Below the pieces are notes generated by a model. It was not told the DNA's origin. It did no database searches and saw nothing but the letters and a program-made list of their open reading frames with translations. From Candidatus Gerdarchaeota archaeon (GTDB lineage Archaea > Asgardarchaeota > Heimdallarchaeia > JABLTI01): DNA of 8,349 bases. The position numbers and the translations under genes are program-made. Positions 1 to 5,285 of the stretch are shown here, one piece after another. The first letter of the stretch is position 1. Every line of letters starts with the position of its first letter. The DNA lies in contig JAEOUJ010000054.1 of the NCBI GenBank assembly GCA_016839405.1, forward strand, positions 1 to 8,349, written 5' to 3'.

Positions 1-660
1 TAAAGAATCAGAAATTAATTGACCATTTTTTAATCCAATTACTCGTGAACTGTAATTTAAAACAAAATCTAAGTTATGAGTAATGAGTATGATTAGTTTT
101 CCTTGTTTATGAAGTTCGTTCAAATAATCAATAATCTTTAAACGCTGAGTCATATCAATTCCTGAAAAAGGTTCATCAAGTATAATAGCATGGGGATTTT
201 GAATCAAAACAGTTGCTAATGCAATTTTTTGTTTTTCACCACGACTTAAGATTCGTGGATTGCTATCTTTTAATTCAACTATATCAAGAAATTCCAAAAT
301 TGAGTTTATTTTTTGTTCTTTAATTTCATTTGGTAAATTAAATTTTCTTAAACTTAGTTCTAGTTCCTTTTCAACAGCATTTGTAAATAGCATTTGGTTG
401 GGGTTTTGAAAAACAAAACCAACTTTTGATGCTATATCAGATATTGATTTCTTCTCAATATTTTCATTAGATATTTCTATTTGACCATCTAAAGGCTTTA
501 ACATTCCAATAATTAATTTTACCAGTGTTGTTTTACCTGAACCATTTCTGCCAATAATTGCTATTTGTTCACCAAGCTCAAATGATAATGAAAGATTTGT
601 AAATAATTGATTTTTCTTTGAATATCCAAAAGAGATATTTTTTAAATTTATATAACCCAT
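1..660 (-). CDS. ECF/CbiO-type ABC transporter ATPase (first 220 residues, C-terminus outside window)
   Basis: This is an ATP-binding subunit of an energy-coupling-factor importer, which powers uptake of vitamins or metal ions from the inner face of the membrane. I translated it by hand from the ATG at 660; no stop occurs before the window edge. Visible motifs are Walker A GRNGSGKTT (about residues 37-45), the Q-loop FQNPNQMLF (about 84-92, typical of EcfA/CbiO), the signature LSRGEKQK (about 138-145), Walker B IILDEP and the H-loop THNLDFV (about 194-200). Its ATG shares one base with the TAA of the upstream ATPase gene (TAATG), so translation is probably coupled and the two products probably form the EcfA/EcfA' heterodimer. 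The transmembrane EcfT and the substrate-binding S subunit are not in the window and may lie to the left, so the substrate cannot be told. Confidence 0.9.
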   Translation of the reverse strand, partial: MGYINLKNISFGYSKKNQLFTNLSLSFELGEQIAIIGRNGSGKTTLVKLIIGMLKPLDGQIEISNENIEKKSISDIASKVGFVFQNPNQMLFTNAVEKELELSLRKFNLPNEIKEQKINSILEFLDIVELKDSNPRILSRGEKQKIALATVLIQNPHAIILDEPFSGIDMTQRLKIIDYLNELHKQGKLIILITHNLDFVLNYSSRVIGLKNGQLISDSL

Positions 661-1496
661 TATAACCACCCTCTTAATTTTTCTAGCGCTATTTCTAATG
701 ATAATGGTAATTTTTCTACAAGTAATTTCTCTTTTTTTAGTTCATGAAAAATCGTTACAATTGAAGGAGGATGCAAACCATTTTCAGCTAAAAGATCAAC
801 ATTTGTAAGAATATCCTCTACTTGACCATCTGACTTTATTGAACCATTATTAATTAATATTATACGATTTGCAATCTGACTTAAAAAATCTAAATCATGA
901 TCAATTAAAATTATTGTTTTTCCATCTATTTCATTCAATTCTCTTAAGAGAATAATTAATTCATTTTTGCTTCTTGAGTCAATCATGCTAGAAATTTCAT
1001 CTAACACAAGAATTGGGGGATTCATTGCAAGTATAGATGCTAATACTACTTTCTGTTTTTCGCCCTCACTTAAATCTGAAGTTGATTTATCTCTTAAATG
1101 TGAAATGCTTAATTTATCCATAATTGATGTTAATTGTTTATCCATTTCTTCTTTTGTAAAATTAAAATTCTCCATACCAAATGTAATTTCTGATTCAACA
1201 AAAGGAGAAGAAATTTGAAAGCTTGGTTCTTGAAGCATATATCCAATTATTTTACTCATGCTTTCCACAGTTTCTTTCATTACGTCTAAACCATCTACTA
1301 TAACTTTTCCAGAGAATTCACCTTTAAAATGATGAGGTATTAAGCCATTAAGTAAATAACAAATTGTGCTCTTGCCTGATCCTGTTGGACCTATTATTCC
1401 AACAATTTCCTTTGCACCTATTTCAATTGAAAAATTCTTTAAGATGGATTTTGTTGCTTTAGAGTATCTAAAATTAATATTATGAATTGAAATCAT
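660..1496 (-). CDS. ECF/CbiO-type ABC transporter ATPase, second copy
   Basis: This is the partner ATPase of the gene to its left. Numbered from the ATG at 1496, it has Walker A GPTGSGKST (36-44), Q-loop Gln89 in MLQEPSFQI, signature LSEGEKQKV (142-150), Walker B ILVLDE (162-167, catalytic Glu167) and H-loop His200 in IDHDLDFL. The usual Pro after the Walker B Glu is Ile here (DEISSMID). About 278 residues is normal for EcfA. A TTG at 1505 would add three residues, but no Shine-Dalgarno precedes it. The ATG gives the family-typical opening MISIHNINFRY and lies about 22 nt after a TATA-like element, so I chose ATG and a leaderless transcript. The stop overlaps the next ATPase start by one base. 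A role in a two-ATPase ECF importer is well supported; the substrate is unknown. Confidence 0.92.
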   Translation of the reverse strand: MISIHNINFRYSKATKSILKNFSIEIGAKEIVGIIGPTGSGKSTICYLLNGLIPHHFKGEFSGKVIVDGLDVMKETVESMSKIIGYMLQEPSFQISSPFVESEITFGMENFNFTKEEMDKQLTSIMDKLSISHLRDKSTSDLSEGEKQKVVLASILAMNPPILVLDEISSMIDSRSKNELIILLRELNEIDGKTIILIDHDLDFLSQIANRIILINNGSIKSDGQVEDILTNVDLLAENGLHPPSIVTIFHELKKEKLLVEKLPLSLEIALEKLRGWL

Positions 1497-1512
1497 ATCA
1501 GTCAACTAATTG

Positions 1513-1529
1513 TAATTTTAAATAAAAAA
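1513..1529 (-). promoter_or_regulatory. Overlapping poly-T terminator and TATA box between the M20 and ECF genes
   Basis: Read on the minus strand, a run of six T (1529-1524) falls about 15 nt after the stop codon of the M20 gene and fits an archaeal poly-T terminator. It runs directly into TATTTAAAATTA (1524-1513), whose centre is about 22 nt before the ATG at 1496. That spacing suits a TATA box driving a leaderless ECF ATPase mRNA. Both roles are inferred from spacing and composition. Confidence 0.45.
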
Positions 1530-1544
1530 GGAATGAATAGCTTA

Positions 1545-2726
1545 TCACTTCTCTTTTACTTTCATTTGTATACATATTTTTTCTGTAAGAACAACATATA
1601 ATTTTGCTGCTTCAATTATTTGATTTACTGGTGTATGTTCTATTGAAGTATGGGCGAATTTTGCATCTCCAGGTCCAATACCAACAATTGGATAATTTAC
1701 ATCGAATATTTCAGAGATATTTGTTCCTGATATCCATTGGCCTATATTTGCAGGTTTTCCAGTTGCAATTATTTTTGCTTCTTGAATGATATCTATTATT
1801 TCTTCTTTTGGACCTACTTCATGGGGTTTGAAAAATCGCTCTAATTGTATTTCAACATCTTGTTCTTTTAGGTTATTTTGTTTTAAGATTGATATGAAAT
1901 CTTCCTGTATTTTCTCTGGCAGTTCATCTTTAAAATATTGTCTAACAAGTAAAGCATTACATAAATATGGAACAGAATGAGCTTCATTTAGTGGATTTGA
2001 TGCAATCGAGCTTATAATCAAATTTGCTTGACCAAACCTTTTGTCTTCCGGTAGTTTTGCATTATTTTTAATGCAATCGATAATTTTCTGCATTTTTAAA
2101 ATTGCATTATCTCCATCTGAGGGATTACCAATATTAGTCATTTTTCCTTTGGAAATTAAACGGTAAATTGCTTGACCAGGATGAGCTGTATTGATTTGCA
2201 TATTTGTTGGATTGCAAGATACAATATAATCAGGTTTTAGTTCAAATTTATTCAACAGTGCTTTCAAACCTGAAGATTTGCCAATTTTTGTTTTAGCTAA
2301 ACCAACAACAATAAAATCACCTTTCAATCGTGCTCTTGCTCGTTTTAAAGCACTACCTGTACTTATCATTGCTGCTAAAGCACCTTTCATATCACATGCA
2401 CCACGACCTCTGATAACCTTACCACGGGTGCCTAGTTTTGATCCATCCATTTCTTCAGCTGAAAATGGATTTGTCATAGATCCTGGTGGAACTGTATCAA
2501 TATGACCAGCTAAAACTAATGATTTTCCTTTTGTAAGTCCAGGCATAACACCTACTATATTGTTATGTTCATCATATTGTACTAAATTAAAACCAGCTTT
2601 TTTCATCTCTATAGCCATTAATGTAGCTAATTTTTTTTCATTACCACTAAGACTTTGGCTTTTAATCAACCGTTTAGTTAAATCAATTACAGACTGTTCA
2701 TCCACATATTCTAATACTTTAGACAT
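1545..2726 (-). CDS. M20-family peptidase/deacylase homologue with degenerate active site
   Basis: This 393-residue protein has the length and layout of ArgE/DapE/CPG2-type M20 metallohydrolases, which cleave amide bonds of N-acyl amino acids or small peptides in the cytoplasm using two metal ions. Intact landmarks are HIDTVPPG (His75, Asp77), GRGACDMKG (bridging Asp112), the dimerisation-domain region around 185-300, and GPGD followed by AHTS (metal-ligand His359). Key residues in between are lost. The DEE motif with catalytic and metal-binding Glu reads KTK (145-147), the GEPT-like Glu is Asn172 in CNPT, and the lid-domain His is Asn198 in KGKMTNIG. It is therefore probably not a normal hydrolase; it may bind ligand, scaffold, or use another chemistry. 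The frame is open throughout, which argues against a decaying gene. The start is supported by GGAG 9 nt upstream. It appears to have its own promoter. Confidence 0.88.
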   Translation of the reverse strand: MSKVLEYVDEQSVIDLTKRLIKSQSLSGNEKKLATLMAIEMKKAGFNLVQYDEHNNIVGVMPGLTKGKSLVLAGHIDTVPPGSMTNPFSAEEMDGSKLGTRGKVIRGRGACDMKGALAAMISTGSALKRARARLKGDFIVVGLAKTKIGKSSGLKALLNKFELKPDYIVSCNPTNMQINTAHPGQAIYRLISKGKMTNIGNPSDGDNAILKMQKIIDCIKNNAKLPEDKRFGQANLIISSIASNPLNEAHSVPYLCNALLVRQYFKDELPEKIQEDFISILKQNNLKEQDVEIQLERFFKPHEVGPKEEIIDIIQEAKIIATGKPANIGQWISGTNISEIFDVNYPIVGIGPGDAKFAHTSIEHTPVNQIIEAAKLYVVLTEKICIQMKVKEK

Positions 2727-2735
2727 ATCAAAATT

Positions 2736-2739
2736 CTCC
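2736..2739 (-). promoter_or_regulatory. Shine-Dalgarno for the M20 homologue
   Basis: GGAG on the minus strand, 9 nt before the ATG at 2726, in the context CTGGAGAATTTTGAT. It fixes the chosen start and shows this gene is not leaderless. Confidence 0.6.
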
Positions 2740-2794
2740 AGTTTTCTAATTTCTAAAGAACAATTCCACTCATAGTTTCGTTAGAGATAATTAT

Positions 2795-2818
2795 ATTGAT
2801 ATTATATAATATATCAAT
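2795..2818 (-). promoter_or_regulatory. Palindromic TATA region upstream of the M20 homologue
   Basis: Arms ATTGATAT (2795-2802) and ATATCAAT (2811-2818) are perfect inverted repeats around an 8-nt AT core with TATA at its centre. The site lies about 70-90 nt before the M20 ATG. A TATA box here would give a leader of roughly 50 nt containing the Shine-Dalgarno. The symmetry would suit a dimeric helix-turn-helix repressor sitting on the TATA box. AT-rich palindromes also arise by chance, so this is tentative. Confidence 0.4.
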
Positions 2819-2821
2819 CTG

Positions 2822-2847
2822 AAAAAAGTTTCTTATGTTTCTGAAAC
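2822..2847 (-). terminator. Poly-T terminator with small inverted repeat after alaX
   Basis: On the minus strand, 7 nt after the TGA of the AlaX gene, GTTTC and GAAAC form a 5-bp inverted repeat with a 10-nt loop, followed by six T (2827-2822). The T run alone fits archaeal termination; the weak stem may be incidental. Confidence 0.45.
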
Positions 2848-2853
2848 AAATGG

Positions 2854-3585
2854 TCATTCTAAAGCTAGAATTATACGTTCTTTGTCTTTTCCAATGCTTC
2901 TCCGTTTAATAACTTTAATTTTACCAATTTCTGAAGTATTAGCAACATGTGTTCCAGCGCATGAAGCATGATCATAATCACCAACTGATATTATTCGAAA
3001 TGATTTAACTGATTTAGGAACCATTTCTATATAATCTGTTTGATATCCTTTTTCTTCTAAAAATGATTTGGCTTTTTCACGTGGCATAAATGAAATTATT
3101 ACTGGTAATTTTCGTGCAATTATCTCATTAACACCATTTTCAATTTTTTTCATCTGATCCTCAGATAAAGCTGACAATGGATAAAAATCAGCTCTACCAT
3201 TCCTTACTGAGATATTATTCCCAACTACATCAGCATTAAAATGTTCTTTCATATAAGTACTTAAAACATGAATAGCTGTATGATACCTCATATGAATTAA
3301 TCTTGTGTCCCAATCAAGCTCGCAATGAACATTTTCATTCTTCTCAGGGAGATTGATTGATTCAGCTATATAGTGTCTTACTTCACCTGACTCTCTTTTT
3401 ACTTTATTTATTGTTAAAATTTTATTTTGGAAATTAATTGTTCCAATGTCAGATTCTTGTCCTCCTCCCTCTGGATAAAAGGCAGTTTGATCAAATACTA
3501 AATAATTATCTCCTTTTGATATAACTGTAGCATCAAATGAACGTATATAATTATCATTCATGTATAGCATTTCTGTTTTAGACAT
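2854..3585 (-). CDS. alaX: AlaX-type alanyl-tRNA trans-editing protein
   Basis: Freestanding homologue of the alanyl-tRNA synthetase editing domain. The family hydrolyses mischarged Ser-tRNA(Ala) or Gly-tRNA(Ala) in the cytoplasm to protect translation fidelity. The zinc-site motifs are both present: HTAIH (102-106) and CAGTH (209-213). The N-terminal part carries FYPEGGGQESD (37-46), matching the Gly-rich motif that distinguishes the longer AlaX-M form; the usual Pro after GGGQ is Glu45. At 243 residues it matches AlaX-M rather than the short AlaX-S or the long form with a C-terminal extension. The opening (LYMNDNYIRSFDATV) is family-typical. Shine-Dalgarno AAGGA lies 6 nt before the ATG. 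The gap to the glutamine synthetase gene is 80 nt, with several AT-rich TATA candidates (for example AAATAAAATC near 3632-3640) but no clear winner. Confidence 0.92.
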   Translation of the reverse strand: MSKTEMLYMNDNYIRSFDATVISKGDNYLVFDQTAFYPEGGGQESDIGTINFQNKILTINKVKRESGEVRHYIAESINLPEKNENVHCELDWDTRLIHMRYHTAIHVLSTYMKEHFNADVVGNNISVRNGRADFYPLSALSEDQMKKIENGVNEIIARKLPVIISFMPREKAKSFLEEKGYQTDYIEMVPKSVKSFRIISVGDYDHASCAGTHVANTSEIGKIKVIKRRSIGKDKERIILALE

Positions 3586-3590
3586 ATATA

Positions 3591-3597
3591 TTCCTTC
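3591..3597 (-). promoter_or_regulatory. Shine-Dalgarno for alaX
   Basis: GAAGGAA on the minus strand ends 5 nt before the ATG at 3585, which supports that start over the internal ATG at codon 6. Confidence 0.55.
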
Positions 3598-3665
3598 AAT
3601 TATTATATGGTGTTATAAGGTGGAAACCTAGATTTTATTTGGAACAACTATGAAACATTTTAATA

Positions 3666-4955
3666 TTAAAGTCTCTCAAACATGGAATTAAATTCCCATT
3701 CTGTTACTTCTTCAGTTAATGGATTTTTCACTGCTTTTGTATACGCATCCCATTCCATTTTCTTAGTTTTATTATATATTTCCATAAACTGTGATCCTAA
3801 GAAGTCACAAAGATATTTGTCAGCATTAAGTGCTGTTAACGCATCCTTCAAATTACCAGGTGTTTTAATAATGCCCATTTCTTTTCGTTTTTCTTCAGTT
3901 ATTTGATCAACATTAAGAGTTGTTCCTTCAATAGGTTCAATTTTATTTGCAATACCATCAATGCCGGACATAAGGAGTAAAGCTAGAACTAAATAAATAT
4001 TGGCTGCCCCATCTGCTCCACGATATTCTATTCGAGCTGATTTTTCATATCCAGGTATTCTAATTAGTGCAGTTCTATTTGCAATACCCCATGAAATAAA
4101 TACTGGTGCTTCATGTCCAGGAACAAGACGTTTATAGGAATTAACAACTGGATTAAAAATCGCTGTTAAACCAGGTGCATGTTTCATTAAACCACCGACA
4201 AAATATCTTAATGTTTCAGAGGGAACACCATCTGCTGTACTAAAGAGGTTCTTACCATCTTTGTAAAGCATGTGATGAACATGTAAACCATTGCCTGCTT
4301 CAGATGTGTAAGGTTTTGGTATAAAGCTAGCTATTAAACCAGCATTCCATGAAACCATTCTAATGATTTGTTTTACTGTTTGAACCATATCTGCTGCAAT
4401 TAATGAATCTTCCATGGAGAATTCAATTTCCATTTGACCAGGTCCAACCTCGTGATGTAGCATTTTTGGATAGATATCAAAATCCATCATAAGGTCAACC
4501 ATTGAACGACGTAATTCAATTTCAGCATCAAAAGGAGGGGCATCCATATAACCTCCTATGTCAACAGGTTCACCATCTGGAGCCATAACATACCATTCTA
4601 GTTCTGGTCTTACTTTAAATTCGAAATTATGATTTGTTTTTGCATAGTTAATCGCTTTTTGTAAAATACTCCTTGGATCACTTGGTAGTGGATTTCCTTT
4701 TATATCAGTTATATCACAAATTACTCTAGCAATTCTAGGATCCCATGGGATAACATGCAATGTTGAAATATCAGGTTTTATTCGCATGTCACTTTGTTCT
4801 GTCATCAAGAAACCAATGGAAGAACCATCAATCCCTAAACCTTCGTTTAGATATATCTCAGCATACTTCTTTGGCACTTCTACAGCTTTTAATTCTCCAA
4901 GAATGTTGGTAAATTGAAATTGCACATAATCAACTTCAGCTAAGACTTTTTTCAT
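3666..4955 (-). CDS. glnA: Glutamine synthetase, type I (short, non-adenylylated form)
   Basis: Makes glutamine from glutamate, ammonia and ATP in the cytoplasm as a dodecamer; it is the main ammonia-assimilation step. Numbered from a TTG at 4979, motifs run in order: QFTNILGELK (22-31), latch loop DGSSI (51-55), metal-binding RPELEWYV (124-131), HHEVGPGQMEIEF (175-187), PKPYTSEAGNGLHVHH (221-236), SYKRLVPGHEAPV (281-293) and NRTALIRIP with ARIEYRGAD (301-323). No adenylylation Tyr motif is present, as in archaeal and Firmicute alpha-type enzymes. Departures from the norm are Met in place of Ser after the second active-site His cluster, RGADGAANIYL instead of RxPDxxANPYL, and RPELEW for the usual PEPEF. 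A related gamma-glutamyl ligase is therefore possible. GGAG directly abuts the TTG, too close to serve it, while the ATG at 4955 has GGA 7 nt upstream; I prefer the ATG (429 residues). TTG at 4979 (437 residues) gives a more family-like N-terminal helix. Confidence 0.9.
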   Translation of the reverse strand: MKKVLAEVDYVQFQFTNILGELKAVEVPKKYAEIYLNEGLGIDGSSIGFLMTEQSDMRIKPDISTLHVIPWDPRIARVICDITDIKGNPLPSDPRSILQKAINYAKTNHNFEFKVRPELEWYVMAPDGEPVDIGGYMDAPPFDAEIELRRSMVDLMMDFDIYPKMLHHEVGPGQMEIEFSMEDSLIAADMVQTVKQIIRMVSWNAGLIASFIPKPYTSEAGNGLHVHHMLYKDGKNLFSTADGVPSETLRYFVGGLMKHAPGLTAIFNPVVNSYKRLVPGHEAPVFISWGIANRTALIRIPGYEKSARIEYRGADGAANIYLVLALLLMSGIDGIANKIEPIEGTTLNVDQITEEKRKEMGIIKTPGNLKDALTALNADKYLCDFLGSQFMEIYNKTKKMEWDAYTKAVKNPLTEEVTEWEFNSMFERL

Positions 4956-5119
4956 AGTTTGTTCCAATTTATATTCCAACTCCAGGTTGAAAATTATTTG
5001 ATAGTTTAATCTAGATTGCTATTTTTTATCTAAATTAAAATCTTTCATTATGTTACTAAATTTAAATGATACAGTTGGAGTTAATTTGCCTTATTTTTAA
5101 TTTTTTTCTTAAGAAGAAG

Positions 5120-5127
5120 TATAAATA
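5120..5127 (+). promoter_or_regulatory. Archaeal TATA box (TATAAATA)
   Basis: TATAAATA preceded by purine-rich AAGAAGAAG that could act as a BRE. Its centre is about 23-24 nt before the ATG at 5147, so transcription would start at or next to that ATG. It would produce either a leaderless small mRNA or a leader of about 140 nt for the protease gene at 5286. Confidence 0.5.
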
Positions 5128-5146
5128 TAACTAAAATAAATAAAAA

Positions 5147-5242
5147 ATGGATAACAAAAGATTATTCGAAAAAAAACTAATAAATGAAATTTTATTTTCT
5201 CAAAATTTTGAGACAAATGATTATTATTTAATAGTTGAGTGA
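5147..5242 (+). CDS. Possible leaderless small ORF, 31 residues
   Basis: ATG to TGA encodes a 31-residue peptide beginning MDNKRLFEKKLINEILFSQN, with a lysine-rich first third and an acidic, Tyr-rich end. It has no membrane helix, cysteine motif or recognised family. The only support is the well-placed TATA box 20 nt upstream. In AT-rich sequence an ORF of this length is easily accidental. It could also be an upstream ORF in the protease leader. The function is unknown. Confidence 0.2.
   Translation: MDNKRLFEKKLINEILFSQNFETNDYYLIVE
5198..5213. repeat. Perfect 16-bp palindrome upstream of the protease gene
   Basis: TCTCAAAATTTTGAGA is fully self-complementary with no spacer, 73-88 nt before the protease ATG and about 75 nt after the TATA box. 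It could be an operator for a dimeric regulator; with no loop it would make a poor RNA hairpin. Confidence 0.45.
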
Positions 5243-5285
5243 TTAAAAATAATTAAGCTTATAGATTGATAGGACCGGATAATAG

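Larger units (their letters stand above)
4956..5285. other. Divergent intergenic region, about 330 bp, AT-rich
   Basis: Separates glnA (leftward) from the secreted protease (rightward) and must carry both promoters. Plus-strand contents are a strong TATA box at 5120-5127, a possible 31-codon ORF at 5147-5242, a perfect palindrome at 5198-5213, and a weaker CTTATAG (5258-5264) 25 nt before the protease ATG. On the minus strand, two AT-rich elements (about 4990-5000 and 5020-5040) could serve glnA, but neither is convincing. TTGGAA occurs twice at 12-bp spacing just upstream of the glnA ATG (4979-4962). I see no GGAA-N6-TTCC operator of the NrpR nitrogen-regulator type. Confidence 0.6.

Noticed and set aside
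967..1218. Plus-strand open frame of 83 codons opposite the second ECF ATPase
   Set aside because: It lies entirely antisense to a gene with complete ABC motifs and shows no recognisable domain.
2286..2294. Idea that KTK in the M20 protein results from a local frameshift
   Set aside because: The same frame aligns with M20 sequence on both sides (DFIVVGLA before, IGKSSGLKALL after), so substitutions rather than a frameshift explain it.
2278..2505. Plus-strand open frame of 75 codons opposite the M20 homologue
   Set aside because: It is antisense to the region encoding GRGACDMKG and HIDTVPPG; the composition is that of a mirrored coding frame.
3682..3906. Plus-strand open frame opposite the 3' end of glnA
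   Set aside because: It is antisense to a conserved glutamine synthetase C-terminus and has no independent support.
4962..4979. Repeat of TTGGAA with 12-bp period near the glnA start, resembling half of an NrpR operator
   Set aside because: It is a direct repeat, not the inverted GGAA-N6-TTCC, and overlaps possible start codons; likely chance.
5101..5250. Possible CRISPR or tandem repeat in the AT-rich intergenic region
   Set aside because: No unit recurs at regular spacing; the A and T runs are only low-complexity sequence.
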